A stretch of 52,491 nucleotides of DNA, taken from contig CANRWW010000018.1 of NCBI GenBank assembly GCA_947643665.1, positions 1 to 52,491 on the forward strand, read 5' to 3'. This DNA is from an uncultured Porphyromonadaceae bacterium (GTDB lineage Bacteria > Bacteroidota > Bacteroidia > Bacteroidales > Muribaculaceae). Every line of letters begins with the position of its first letter. Position 1 is the stretch's first letter. Made by a program: the position numbers and the translations under genes. The notes beneath the pieces are model-generated. The model saw nothing but the letters and a program-made list of their open reading frames with translations, made no database searches and was not told the DNA's origin. Below, piece after piece: positions 1 to 8,978 of this stretch.

Positions 1-1
1 G

Positions 2-445
2 ATAGGTTCTTATAATCCGAACACTAATCCTGCTACAATTACTCTTAACTTCGAGCGCGCTTTGTATTGGGTAAATGTTGGTGCACAGCCCACCGACACT
101 GTACGCAGCATCCTTTCTAACGAAGGTGTATTGCTGATGAAACACCTTCAGGGTGGCGTAAAAAAAGGTGCTTTTGATGAAGCTGAGGCGCAAAAACGTT
201 TCGACGCATGGAAAGCCAACAAACAGCAGGCTGTAGACAAACTGAAAGTGTCTATGGCAAGCAAGCGTGAACTCCAAGAAAAGGAACGCCTTGAGGCTGA
301 AAAAGCCAAGAATGCTGCCAAAGCAGAGGAAGTAGCCAAGAAGAAAGCTGAAATTGCTGCCGCCAAGGCCGCAGAAGAAGCTGCTGCCAAAGCTACCGAG
401 GCGACTGAGGAAACTCCCGCTACAGAAGAAGCCCCTGCCGAATAA
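2..445 (+). CDS. rpsP: 30S ribosomal protein S16 (3' part, truncated by window edge)
   Basis: This is the C-terminal part of ribosomal protein S16, a small-subunit assembly protein. The open frame runs in from the window edge (frame of base 2), and the start lies outside. The residues [19 protein letters not shown] followed by [18 protein letters not shown] match the S16 core. After the core comes a long tail, roughly the last 70 residues, made of Lys, Glu and Ala ([20 protein letters not shown]), probably helical or disordered. S16 tails of this type are usual in Bacteroidetes, whereas most S16 proteins end near 80-90 residues. A strong hairpin terminator follows. Confidence 0.95.
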   Translation: MGSYNPNTNPATITLNFERALYWVNVGAQPTDTVRSILSNEGVLLMKHLQGGVKKGAFDEAEAQKRFDAWKANKQQAVDKLKVSMASKRELQEKERLEAEKAKNAAKAEEVAKKKAEIAAAKAAEEAAAKATEATEETPATEEAPAE

Positions 446-491
446 TTCAATTAATCGGTAACGACCATAGACCTGAAAGTTCTATCGCATT

Positions 492-535
492 AAAAGGCGA
501 TGTGTCATAAAATGTGACACATCGCCTTTTTATAT
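492..535 (+). terminator. Intrinsic terminator after rpsP
   Basis: A perfect 16-bp stem (492-507 pairs with 515-530) closes a 7-nt loop, and the 3' arm runs into a T-rich stretch. It lies 46 bases after the rpsP stop. Its A-rich 5' flank means it could also end the minus-strand transcript of the response regulator gene at 623-1309. Confidence 0.85.
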
Positions 536-622
536 ATGGCCGGTAGATCATTGAAGCTGTATGGCGAATCGCTCTACTATACAGAGAATACATTTGGAAG
601 CAGGAAACCCAATTATCAAATA

Positions 623-1309
623 TCATAATGCCAGGAGATTGTCTGCATAGCGTCTTCCAACCGGCAGCATTGTGCCGTTAATCAAATGTACATTCTGCCT
701 TGTAAACGATTTTATCCAGTTACGCGCTAAAAGAAACGACTTATGCACTCTGACAAATTCTTTGTCAGGAAGCATGTCGCACAATGACTTCAATGAGTTG
801 CTTGCGAGAATCATATCGCCGTTTTGTATATATATCTTGGAATAGTTCTCCATCGCTTCAATGTATATGATATCGGATATCATAACTGGAACATTATTGT
901 ATTCCTGCTTTACAATAATGCTTCTTTTTTCATCAGATAGGTGCATGAAATTAAGCCGTCTCATAGCCTTTTCCATTGCCATGGAAAAACGCTCGTACGA
1001 AAATGGCTTATGCAAGAAATCAACAGCATCCAGATTAAACCCGTCAACGGCATACTCCATATAAGCAGTAGTAAAGATGAAACAGGTGTTTTCAGGCAAA
1101 CATCCGGCTATATGCAACCCGCTGATATCATTCATCTCTATATCCAGAAAAACAATGTCGGGTCTTTGTTCCATAATAGCTTCGAGACCGGTTTCAGGCT
1201 CACTGAACGCAGACAGTGTCATTCCATCCATACGGCTACAGAATTGCTTTATAACTTCAAGCGCTATAGGTTCATCGTCAATAGCAATACATCTTACGGT
1301 GCCCATCAT
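623..1309 (-). CDS. LytTR-family response regulator
   Basis: A 228-residue response regulator of the LytR/AlgR type. Residues 1-120 form a receiver domain with the acidic pair D11-D12, the phospho-acceptor D56 in FLDIEMND, and the conserved lysine K101 in LHKPFS. Residues ~130-228 form a LytTR DNA-binding domain (DIIYIEAMENYSKIYI, FVRVHKSFLLAR, LPVGRRY). Its start codon overlaps the stop of the upstream kinase gene by ATGA (1306-1309), so the two are translationally coupled. LytTR proteins bind short direct repeats about two helical turns apart, and such a pair lies at 2365-2394 ahead of the divergent efflux operon, the probable target (inference). Confidence 0.93.
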   Translation of the reverse strand: MMGTVRCIAIDDEPIALEVIKQFCSRMDGMTLSAFSEPETGLEAIMEQRPDIVFLDIEMNDISGLHIAGCLPENTCFIFTTAYMEYAVDGFNLDAVDFLHKPFSYERFSMAMEKAMRRLNFMHLSDEKRSIIVKQEYNNVPVMISDIIYIEAMENYSKIYIQNGDMILASNSLKSLCDMLPDKEFVRVHKSFLLARNWIKSFTRQNVHLINGTMLPVGRRYADNLLAL

Positions 1310-2316
1310 ATCAATCGGATTTCAAGTTGAACATTATATTTACCATTTTCCCCACGAACAGACAAATTATACTTTCCGGGATATATCAGATCCAATCTCG
1401 AACGTGTGTTTTTAAGACCTATGGAATTGTTGTTTCTTTCATCTTTGTGGGTCATTATGTCATTGATACACTGAAATGCCAGTATCCCATCCTTAAGGGT
1501 CACAGAAATATCAATCGCACAGTCGCGATTAGATGAAGTCCCATATTTGAACGCATTCTCTACAAATGTGATCATCAGCATCGGATGGACAAGCATAGAA
1601 TCGTCGTCTATGACAGTATGATAGTTTACTGTCGTGTGGTTATTAAGCCTCAAGCGCTGTAGCTCGATATAGTTCATAATATAATCCAACTCGTCTCTTA
1701 GGGCGATACGGTCTGCCTTTATTTGTGAATACGAATATTTTACAAGATCCGTAAATTTTATAAATGCGCTTTCTGCTTTGTCCGATTTACTAATGACAAG
1801 TCCATACAGGGTATTCATCGTATTGAAGAAAAAGTGTGGATTGATCTGCGCTTTATACAATGCAAGTTCTGCCTGCTTTTTCTGAGCCTCGAACTCCTTT
1901 TTCACCAATATCTGACGAAATAGTTCAAGAAGCAGGGATATTGAAAGACTGTATCCGCTTACGACTAAAAACATAAACCAGACGGTCTGTGCCCTCAGAT
2001 GCTCATGAAAGTTGGGATGCCGGTCCCCTATAGGAGCGATATATTTGGGATAAGGAAATTTGGACATAAGAAAAGCGACAAAGACCAGTGCGACGATGCA
2101 GCAAATGAACTTAAAGTATTTTTTTTGCAAAATCATCTGTGGCATATTCATATATCTTATGAAAAAATATACGCCATACAGGAAACAGATAAGTGTAATT
2201 GCAAATGATGGATACTTTACAATCCATTTTTCCACCGGCACAAGTGCTATGATAAGCGGAAGAAAAATGCAACACAAAAAAAGATCTATGGATAATGTGA
2301 TTTTGTTTGAGTTCAT
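1306..2316 (-). CDS. LytS/YehU-type sensor histidine kinase
   Basis: A 336-residue membrane kinase of the His_kinase (PF06580) family, partner of the LytTR regulator. Four hydrophobic segments occupy about residues 8-27, 37-54, 68-84 and 111-133. A short coiled region then leads to the phospho-acceptor motif QINPHFFFNTMN with H161. The C-terminal ATPase part shows MLMITFVENAFKYG (N box) and SIGLKNTRSRLDLIYPGKYNL (G box). There is no separate periplasmic sensing domain; the loops are short, so the input is probably sensed in or near the membrane. The -7 promoter box ends only four bases before the start codon, so the mRNA is probably leaderless or nearly so. Confidence 0.93.
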   Translation of the reverse strand: MNSNKITLSIDLFLCCIFLPLIIALVPVEKWIVKYPSFAITLICFLYGVYFFIRYMNMPQMILQKKYFKFICCIVALVFVAFLMSKFPYPKYIAPIGDRHPNFHEHLRAQTVWFMFLVVSGYSLSISLLLELFRQILVKKEFEAQKKQAELALYKAQINPHFFFNTMNTLYGLVISKSDKAESAFIKFTDLVKYSYSQIKADRIALRDELDYIMNYIELQRLRLNNHTTVNYHTVIDDDSMLVHPMLMITFVENAFKYGTSSNRDCAIDISVTLKDGILAFQCINDIMTHKDERNNNSIGLKNTRSRLDLIYPGKYNLSVRGENGKYNVQLEIRLI

Positions 2317-2320
2317 GATG

Positions 2321-2351
2321 CAAAATTAGTTCTTTTATTTTATCAGACAAA
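2321..2351 (-). promoter_or_regulatory. Promoter of the LytS/LytTR operon
   Basis: Read on the minus strand, a TTTG -33 element (2351-2348) is followed after exactly 19 bases by TAATTTTG (2328-2321), a full match to the Bacteroidetes TTTG-N19-TAnnTTTG consensus. The box ends four bases before the kinase start codon. The -33 element lies inside a 7-bp palindrome (2343-2360). Confidence 0.75.
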
Positions 2352-2360
2352 AGTGTCTGA
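2343..2360. promoter_or_regulatory. Palindrome over the -33 element of the two-component operon
   Basis: The sequence tcagaca-aaag-tgtctga is a perfect 7-bp inverted repeat with a 4-base spacer. It covers the -33 element of the kinase promoter, so a protein bound here would affect expression of the two-component operon. A role as operator is inference. Confidence 0.45.
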
Positions 2361-2364
2361 TGCT

Positions 2365-2394
2365 GTTCGTCAATACATATGGTAGTTCGTCAAT
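2365..2394 (+). promoter_or_regulatory. Direct repeat, candidate LytTR-regulator binding site
   Basis: The 10-mer gttcgtcaat occurs at 2365-2374 and again at 2385-2394, a 20-bp period that puts both copies on one face of the helix. This spacing is typical of LytTR-family sites. The second copy ends six bases before the -33 element of the efflux promoter, a classic activator position. Confidence 0.65.
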
Positions 2395-2400
2395 GACGGT

Positions 2401-2431
2401 TTTGTAATATGGCATAATATTGATATTTTTG
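2401..2431 (+). promoter_or_regulatory. Promoter of the RND efflux operon
   Basis: TTTG (2401-2404), a 19-base spacer and TATTTTTG (2424-2431) match the Bacteroidetes sigma consensus. The start codon follows 19 bases after the -7 box, which predicts a short leader. Confidence 0.75.
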
Positions 2432-2450
2432 TATAAAACTATATTGAGAG

Positions 2451-3560
2451 ATGAACAAAACTATTCCTGTGATCTTAGGAGGAGCAATAATACTTATACT
2501 TACCTCCTGCGATAAAAAACAGATTGATCAAAATTCAAGCGCAAATTATCCGGTTAAGGTTCTTGATACGACAGATCAGACACTTACCACAACCTATGCC
2601 GCAACTATAACTGGTTGCCAAACTGTGGAAATAAGGCCGCAGGTCGAAGGCATGCTAACCAGTATATGCATTCGTGAAGGGGCACCTGTGCGTAAAGGGC
2701 AGATACTTTTTGAAATTGAACCTGCACAATTCCAGGCGGCTTATGACATTGCGCTTGCTAACGTACACAGTGCCGAAGCTGCAGTATCAACAGCCCAGCT
2801 GGTACTGGACAGTAATAAAGAACTTTATAAGGAAGAGGTAATATCTGATTTCGAACTCAATACCGCTAAAAATGAGTTGGCTGAAGCGAATGCAAAACTC
2901 AGACTTGCCAATGCGGAACTTGATAAAGCCGCTACCAACCTGTCTTATACACAGGTTAAATCTCCTGTAAATGGTGTGGCAAGTATGATACCATACCGCG
3001 TAGGGGCGCTTGTTGGTACCAATATTTCAGCCCCATTGGTTACTGTCAGTGACGATGGCGAAATATATGCATATTTTTCCATGGCGGAAAACCAAATGCT
3101 TGAGTTGGTGAGGCAATATGGTTCATTGAAAACGGCATTGTCGGAAATACCTGAAGTTGATTTCAAGATGAGCGATGGTGAAATATACCCCTTGAAAGGA
3201 CATATTGACGCTGTAAGCGGAACTATAAACAGTTCGACTGGAGCTATCAGTTTTCGTGCAGTTTTTCCAAATCCAGACAGGCTCCTACGTGATGGCGGCA
3301 CAGGCTCTGTCATTATACCGTCTGTTCACAAAGATTGTATCGTAATACCGCAGGGCGCCACATATGAATTGCAGGATAAGGTCTTTACCTATAAAGTAAT
3401 TGATGGCAAAGCTGTTTCCACGGAGATCGAAATACTTCCTTATAATAACGGTAAGGAATATGTTGTTGCCGAAGGGCTACAGAAAGGTGATACTATTGTA
3501 TCGGACGGTGCCGGTTTATTGAAAGAGGGAACAATCATAAATGCAAAAGGTGGAAATTAA
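2451..3560 (+). CDS. RND efflux periplasmic adaptor (AcrA/MexE-type lipoprotein)
   Basis: A 369-residue membrane fusion protein that links an inner-membrane RND pump to an outer-membrane channel. The N-terminus is a lipoprotein signal ending in ILTSC (C20). A barrel-sandwich (lipoyl-like) half-motif follows (EIRPQVEGMLTSICIREGAPVRKGQILFEIEP), then a helical hairpin (about residues 95-165, Ala/Glu/Leu rich), the second half-motif (SYTQVKSPVNGVASMIPYRVGALVG), and the beta-barrel and membrane-proximal domains. It is the first gene of a three-gene operon that opens 135 bases from the divergent two-component system. The substrate cannot be read from the sequence. Confidence 0.95.
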   Translation: MNKTIPVILGGAIILILTSCDKKQIDQNSSANYPVKVLDTTDQTLTTTYAATITGCQTVEIRPQVEGMLTSICIREGAPVRKGQILFEIEPAQFQAAYDIALANVHSAEAAVSTAQLVLDSNKELYKEEVISDFELNTAKNELAEANAKLRLANAELDKAATNLSYTQVKSPVNGVASMIPYRVGALVGTNISAPLVTVSDDGEIYAYFSMAENQMLELVRQYGSLKTALSEIPEVDFKMSDGEIYPLKGHIDAVSGTINSSTGAISFRAVFPNPDRLLRDGGTGSVIIPSVHKDCIVIPQGATYELQDKVFTYKVIDGKAVSTEIEILPYNNGKEYVVAEGLQKGDTIVSDGAGLLKEGTIINAKGGN

Positions 3561-3581
3561 AATTATTGTGAACATTCTCTT

Positions 3582-6500
3582 ATGACAATAAAGACATTCA
3601 TTGATAGACCGATATTATCATGCGTCATATCGGTTGCGATTGTTCTGCTCGGGTTGATATCACTGATAGGATTGCCCGTTGAGCAATTTCCGGAGATTGC
3701 ACCGCCTACAGTAAGCGTCAGTACCAGTTATGCAGGTGCCAATGCAGAAACTGTACAGAAGAGTGTGATCGTACCTATTGAGGAAGCGATTAATGGTGTT
3801 GAGGATATGTTGTATATGGTTTCCTCTGCAACAAATACAGGATCTGCAAACATACAGGTATATTTCCGACAGGGCACTGACGGTGATATGGCTATGGTCA
3901 ATGTACAAAACCGTCTTGCATCTGCGCAAGGTTTATTGCCGGCCGAAGTCACAAAAAATGGTGTCAATGTGAGAAAGCGACAGACATCTCGCATAAAGAC
4001 ACTTGCATTATATAGTCCAGATGGAAGATTCGATGAAAAGTTCCTCAACAATTACATGAAGATCAATATCGAGCCTCGTCTGTCACGTGTTGCAGGAGTT
4101 GGTGAGGTTGATATCAGAGGGGCGGATTATTCGCTCAGGATCTGGCTTGACCCGGGTAAAATGGCACAATATAAGCTCATGCCTTCTGATATCCGTAAAG
4201 TTCTTGAAGAACAGAACTTGGAATCGCCTACAGGCACATTGGGCGCTGAGTCGGATAACACATTCCGTTACACATTAAAATATCGCGGACGATATGAAAA
4301 TGAAACCGATTTTGAAAATCTTGTTGTAAAAGCATTGTCTGACGGATCCATACTCCGTTTAAAAGATGTTGCAAAGATCGAATTGGGCTCCAGGTCATAC
4401 GAGTACATCGGCTCTGTCAATGGCAAGCCGGGGACAACATGCATGATATCACAAACAGCCGGATCAAATGCAAACGAGATCATAAAAGCTGTAGACAAAG
4501 AGATTGAGACCATCAGGCAGTCGTTGCCTAAAGGGATGGAGATTGTTGACTTGATGAGTACCAAAGACTTCCTTGACGCGTCTATTAACAATGTATTAAA
4601 GACGTTATTCGAGGCCGTAGTCCTGGTGGTATTGGTCGTATATCTGTTTTTGCAGAGTTTTAAAGCAACAATTATCCCGACTCTGTCAATCATAGTATCA
4701 TTGATAGGTACTTTTATATTCCTTAATATTGCAGGATTCAGTCTTAATCTTATCACCCTGTTTGCACTTGTGCTAGTCATAGGCACAGTTGTGGATGATG
4801 CCATTGTTGTAGTGGAAGCTGTGCAGGCCAAATTTGACGAAGGAGTGAAATCTCCATACGACGCAACAGTACAAGGGATGAGCGGAATCACAGCGGCATT
4901 GCTAACCACTACTGTTGTATTTATGGCGGTTTTCATACCCGTAAGTTTCATGGGTGGTACTACCGGCACATTCTATACCCAGTTTGGATTAACCATGGCG
5001 GTGGCAGTAGGTATATCGTTGTTGAATGCCATGACTCTTAGTCCCGCTCTGTGTGCACTTATTATGACACCGCACGATAGTGACGGGAAAAAAAGTTTTT
5101 CTTCCCGTTTTCATACCGCATTTGATGCTACGTTTAGCCGGCTTGTGCACCGTTACACTACCGGTGTCAAATTTATGATTTCAAGGAAGTGGCTTACGCT
5201 AATACTTATTATATTGGCGGGTAGCAGCCTGTACTATATGATGCAGACTACAAAAACAGGATTGGTACCGCAGGAGGATATGGGATCTATTAACATAGAC
5301 GTTCAGACACCGGCGGGCACAAATCTTACTGAAACGATGAATATCATGGAAGAAATAGACCGCCTGATTTCAGATATTCCACAAATCAAGATGTACTCAA
5401 AAACTGCAGGATGGGGAATGATGAGCGGTATCGGTTCGTCAAGCGGGATGTTCAATATAAGATTAAAAGATTGGAATGAGCGCACCGAAAAAGGTGATGA
5501 TATCAATTCAGTCATTGATGAAATATACAAACGGACAAAAAATATAACCGGAGCAAAAATTATAGTCTTCACACGTGGTATGATACCAGGTTATGGAGTA
5601 AGTAACGGCTTTGAAATTCATGTCCAGGATCAAAAAGGTGGCAGAATTGAAGATTTGCAAAAGATAACCAACAATGTGATAGCAGAATTGGCAAAGCGCC
5701 CGGAGATTGCACGCGCATCAACATCGTTTGATACCAAATACCCGCAGTATTTGGTAGAAGTTGATGCTGCCAATGCATTGCGACATGGTGTGCAGCCGGG
5801 AGATGTGTTAAGCGCATTGTCCGGATATATAGGTGGATCATATGCTTCTAACATCAACCGTTTTTCAAAACTATACCGTGTGATGCTCCAGGCATCTCCG
5901 GAATTCAGGCTTGATACGCAGGCGTTAGCAAATATTTTTGTAAGAAATTCATCCGGAGAGATGACGCCGATAAACCAATTTCTGAAATTAAAAAAAGTTT
6001 ATGGTGCGCAATCCTTGTCGCGGTTCAATCTGTTCTCTTCCATTCAAGTCAATGGCACTCCTGCAACAGGATATAGCTCCGGTGAGGCAATTGCTGCCGT
6101 TCGGGAAGTTTGTGCGGCAAATCTGCCAGCAGGATACAGTTATGAATTCGGAGGCATGAGCCGGGAAGAGGCTTCATCGGGCAGTTCCACTATATTTATT
6201 TTCATCGTATGTATAGTGTTCATATATCTTATTCTATGTGCATTATATGAAAGCCTTTTTATTCCATGGGCAGTACTTCTGTCGGTTCCTTTCGGATTGG
6301 CGGGAAGTTTCCTGTTTGCCAGGTTCTTCGGACTTGAAAACAATATTTACCTGCAGATCGGTTTGCTTATGTTGATAGGTCTTCTGGCAAAAACCGCTAT
6401 ACTTATGACTGAATATGCATCAGAAAGAAGGCATGCCGGTATGAGCATTATAAATGCTGTAACCTCAGCCGCACAAGCACGTCTAAGGCCAATACTCATG

Positions 6501-6701
6501 ACTTCGCTATCCATGATATTCGGATTGATCCCCTTGGTGTTTTCCAATGGAGTAGGTGCAAATGGAAATATATCCATAGGTGTTGGCACTGTCGGGGGCA
6601 TGTTAGTCGGCACCATAGCATTGTTGTTTATTGTCCCCGTGCTCTTCATCGTGTTTCAGACCATTGAAGAACGTATAATGCCCAAAAGAGAAAGAAAATG
6701 A
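3582..6701 (+). CDS. RND multidrug efflux permease (AcrB/MexF-type, HAE1)
   Basis: A 1039-residue inner-membrane proton-driven pump of full family length. It has the usual layout of an N-terminal TM helix, a large periplasmic loop, TM2-6, a hydrophilic linker, TM7, a second periplasmic loop and TM8-12. The proton-relay residues are present: D405-D406 in TM4 (GTVVDDAIVVVEAV) and K937 in TM10 (GLLAKTAILMTEYA). The family start signature FIDRPILSCVISVAIVLLGL is intact. It lies 21 bases after the adaptor gene and overlaps the next gene by ATGA (6698-6701). HAE1 pumps export amphiphilic drugs, bile salts or detergents; which of these applies here is not visible. Confidence 0.97.
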   Translation: MTIKTFIDRPILSCVISVAIVLLGLISLIGLPVEQFPEIAPPTVSVSTSYAGANAETVQKSVIVPIEEAINGVEDMLYMVSSATNTGSANIQVYFRQGTDGDMAMVNVQNRLASAQGLLPAEVTKNGVNVRKRQTSRIKTLALYSPDGRFDEKFLNNYMKINIEPRLSRVAGVGEVDIRGADYSLRIWLDPGKMAQYKLMPSDIRKVLEEQNLESPTGTLGAESDNTFRYTLKYRGRYENETDFENLVVKALSDGSILRLKDVAKIELGSRSYEYIGSVNGKPGTTCMISQTAGSNANEIIKAVDKEIETIRQSLPKGMEIVDLMSTKDFLDASINNVLKTLFEAVVLVVLVVYLFLQSFKATIIPTLSIIVSLIGTFIFLNIAGFSLNLITLFALVLVIGTVVDDAIVVVEAVQAKFDEGVKSPYDATVQGMSGITAALLTTTVVFMAVFIPVSFMGGTTGTFYTQFGLTMAVAVGISLLNAMTLSPALCALIMTPHDSDGKKSFSSRFHTAFDATFSRLVHRYTTGVKFMISRKWLTLILIILAGSSLYYMMQTTKTGLVPQEDMGSINIDVQTPAGTNLTETMNIMEEIDRLISDIPQIKMYSKTAGWGMMSGIGSSSGMFNIRLKDWNERTEKGDDINSVIDEIYKRTKNITGAKIIVFTRGMIPGYGVSNGFEIHVQDQKGGRIEDLQKITNNVIAELAKRPEIARASTSFDTKYPQYLVEVDAANALRHGVQPGDVLSALSGYIGGSYASNINRFSKLYRVMLQASPEFRLDTQALANIFVRNSSGEMTPINQFLKLKKVYGAQSLSRFNLFSSIQVNGTPATGYSSGEAIAAVREVCAANLPAGYSYEFGGMSREEASSGSSTIFIFIVCIVFIYLILCALYESLFIPWAVLLSVPFGLAGSFLFARFFGLENNIYLQIGLLMLIGLLAKTAILMTEYASERRHAGMSIINAVTSAAQARLRPILMTSLSMIFGLIPLVFSNGVGANGNISIGVGTVGGMLVGTIALLFIVPVLFIVFQTIEERIMPKRERK

Positions 6702-8050
6702 AAAAATTGATATATCCATCTCTAATGCTATTGCCCATGCTTGTTACAAACGGGTGCGGGCTATACAGCAAATACGAGCATCAACCTATAGAATACGATA
6801 TCTCACAGATTTGCGTTCAGGATACAACGGGCTCCCCTATTTCAGCACTATCGTGGCGGGAGTTTTTTACAGACAGTTTCCTTGCGCAATGGATTGAATG
6901 CGGATTGAAATCCAATACGGATCTGCGCATCGCACAACATAAAGTGAATGAAGCAAATGCAACTCTGTATGCCTCAAAACTAGCACTGTTGCCGTCTGTC
7001 TCTCTTGATGCAGACGGAACAACCAGTACGAATTCAGAAAGTCGTTTTACCATAGGGCCATCTGCAAAGTGGGAATTGGACATTTTTGGTAAACAACATA
7101 ACCTCAGATTGGGAGCAGAAGCGTCATTCTATGCGTCGCAGTCTTATCTGCAAGCTGTACAGACCTCACTTATTGCCTCAATTGCAGATGGCTATTACAC
7201 ATTGCTTATGCTTGATGAGCAGCTGGCCATAAGTGAGCGTACTCTGAAGACATGGGAAGAAAACATACGTGTGCTACAGGCATTGAAAAGAGCCGGTCGC
7301 ACAAATGAGGCCGCTGTGCTCCAAGCACGTGCAAACCGAATGAAAGTAGAGGCATCCACCTTGACACTCAAAGATCAGATCAAGGCACAAGAAAATGCGA
7401 TACGGGCCCTGCTGCTGAATCCGGCAGCAGATATGAGGCGTGGGAAATTGGCCGATCAGGTATTTCCGGTAGCAATTACAGCAGGCATATCCATGGATTG
7501 CCTGTCAAACCGGCCGGATGTTAGAGAAGCAGAATTTAAATTGCAGAAGCATTTTTACGATATAAATGTCGCACGTTCTGCTTTTTATCCATCAATTGTA
7601 TTATCTGGTAATGCCGGGTGGATTACATCGGCAGGTAGCATTGCAAATCCGGCAGCATGGGTTGCCAATGCACTCGGATCGCTCGCTGCACCATTATTTA
7701 ATAAAGGCATTAATAAGTCCAATCTTAAAATCGCAGAAACCGAATATGAAATTGCATCTCTGGAGTTTCAGCAAAAACTCATTGATGCAGGAACAGAGGT
7801 AAATGACGCTATTACTTCATGGCAAACGGCAAAAGAACGATTGATACTTGATAAAAAACAAATTGTAGCTCTTCAAGGTGCCGTTCACAATACCCGATTG
7901 CTTATGCGTAACAGCAATACTAACTATCTGGAAGTTCTCACCGCCCAACAACGGCTTCTTGAAGCGGAATTAACAGAAGCCACAGATAACTATAACGCTA
8001 TTCAATCTATCATTACTTTATATCATGCCCTCGGAGGTGGAACTGAATGA
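6698..8050 (+). CDS. Outer-membrane efflux channel (TolC/NodT family lipoprotein)
   Basis: A 450-residue outer-membrane factor that completes the tripartite pump. It has a lipoprotein signal ending in VTNGC (C20), then two outer-membrane efflux (OEP) repeats with long Ala/Leu/Gln helices and short beta strands. Typical landmarks are KWELDIFGKQHN near residue 127, SNRPDVREAEF near 270 and a C-terminal NYLEVLTAQQRLLEAEL. Translation is coupled to the permease by a 4-base overlap. The operon ends at the bidirectional terminator 8086-8136. Confidence 0.95.
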   Translation: MKKLIYPSLMLLPMLVTNGCGLYSKYEHQPIEYDISQICVQDTTGSPISALSWREFFTDSFLAQWIECGLKSNTDLRIAQHKVNEANATLYASKLALLPSVSLDADGTTSTNSESRFTIGPSAKWELDIFGKQHNLRLGAEASFYASQSYLQAVQTSLIASIADGYYTLLMLDEQLAISERTLKTWEENIRVLQALKRAGRTNEAAVLQARANRMKVEASTLTLKDQIKAQENAIRALLLNPAADMRRGKLADQVFPVAITAGISMDCLSNRPDVREAEFKLQKHFYDINVARSAFYPSIVLSGNAGWITSAGSIANPAAWVANALGSLAAPLFNKGINKSNLKIAETEYEIASLEFQQKLIDAGTEVNDAITSWQTAKERLILDKKQIVALQGAVHNTRLLMRNSNTNYLEVLTAQQRLLEAELTEATDNYNAIQSIITLYHALGGGTE

Positions 8051-8085
8051 TTACCTCTCCGAGGCCTGACCACAGGCGATAATCA

Positions 8086-8136
8086 ATAGAAAAAACACAC
8101 TCTCATGGCAAATGCCATGAGAGTGTGTTTTTCTAT
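8086..8136. terminator. Bidirectional terminator between the efflux and rplT operons
   Basis: A long hairpin (8086-8110 with 8113-8136, one bulge, 2-base loop) has A-runs on the 5' arm and T-runs on the 3' arm. It can therefore act on both converging transcripts: the efflux operon (plus) and thrS-infC-rpmI-rplT (minus). Confidence 0.85.
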
Positions 8137-8148
8137 CAGTGCGCTTGA

Positions 8149-8499
8149 TTAAGCGTTCTTTACTTTGTCAACTACTGCTTTGAAAGCTGCAGGGTTGTTA
8201 AGGGCGAGATCGGCAAGAACTTTGCGGTTAATCTCAATACCAGACTTATGAATGAGCCCCATCAACTTGCTATAGGAAAGATCCTCCATGCGAGCGGCCG
8301 CGTTGATACGCTGAATCCACAGAGCGCGGAAGTTACGTTTTTTATCCTTACGGTCACGATATGCGTAAGTAAGACCTTTTTCCCATGTGTTTTTAGCTAC
8401 AGTCCATACATTTTTACGGCATCCATAATAACCACGGGTTAATTTGAGGATTTTCTTTCTGCGAGCTCTGGAAGCTACGTGATTTACTGATCTTGGCAT
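8149..8499 (-). CDS. rplT: 50S ribosomal protein L20
   Basis: A 116-residue L20, which binds 23S rRNA early in large-subunit assembly. It shows the family start [20 protein letters not shown], the block [16 protein letters not shown], and [20 protein letters not shown] followed by SYSKLMGLI. It is the last gene of the minus-strand thrS-infC-rpmI-rplT operon. In several phyla L20 represses its own operon. The 150-base gap to rpmI holds only a weak 6-bp hairpin (8616-8638), so I cannot claim such a site here. Confidence 0.98.
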   Translation of the reverse strand: MPRSVNHVASRARRKKILKLTRGYYGCRKNVWTVAKNTWEKGLTYAYRDRKDKKRNFRALWIQRINAAARMEDLSYSKLMGLIHKSGIEINRKVLADLALNNPAAFKAVVDKVKNA

Positions 8500-8649
8500 T
8501 TTTTGTTCGATTTTTGATTGTGAGCGGCAACGGAAATAGATATGTTTTTAGTTTTATATCCGAAGCACTTCAAGCTACACATTCGGTTAATGTAATGTTT
8601 TGAACTTAAAAGTTGCTGATAGCAATAGCTTTTATCAGTTTCAGCCTGA

Positions 8650-8847
8650 TTAGCGGAGACCGAGAAGCGATTTTACCTGGTGCTCGTCAACACGTGATAC
8701 GGTGCCGAAATGGGTAAGATTGCGTTTCTGTTTCTTGGTTTTCTTTGTCAGGATGTGGCTTTTGAAAGCATGCTTTCTTTTGATTTTTCCTGTTCCGGTA
8801 AGGGCGAACCTTTTTTTTGCACCGGAATTGGTTTTCATCTTTGGCAT
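8650..8847 (-). CDS. rpmI: 50S ribosomal protein L35
   Basis: A 65-residue basic protein of usual L35 length. It begins [20 protein letters not shown] and continues with [22 protein letters not shown]. It lies between infC and rplT, as in most bacteria. The gap to infC is 131 bases, rather long for this operon and without an obvious strong hairpin. Confidence 0.98.
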   Translation of the reverse strand: MPKMKTNSGAKKRFALTGTGKIKRKHAFKSHILTKKTKKQKRNLTHFGTVSRVDEHQVKSLLGLR

Positions 8848-8978
8848 TTTAATATTATATTAAGTTGAACTTATATTATTGCCGCAGCCATAGAGGGCGA
8901 CAGATAATTCTGTTTTATAGAGTTACGAAAACTGTTAATTCTTTCAATCCTAAGTGTGGATTGCAGACCATACACAAA

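Noticed and set aside
8616-8638. Short hairpin between rpmI and rplT as an L20 autoregulatory site
   Set aside because: Only a 6-bp AT-rich stem without the tandem or pseudoknot features of known L20 operators.
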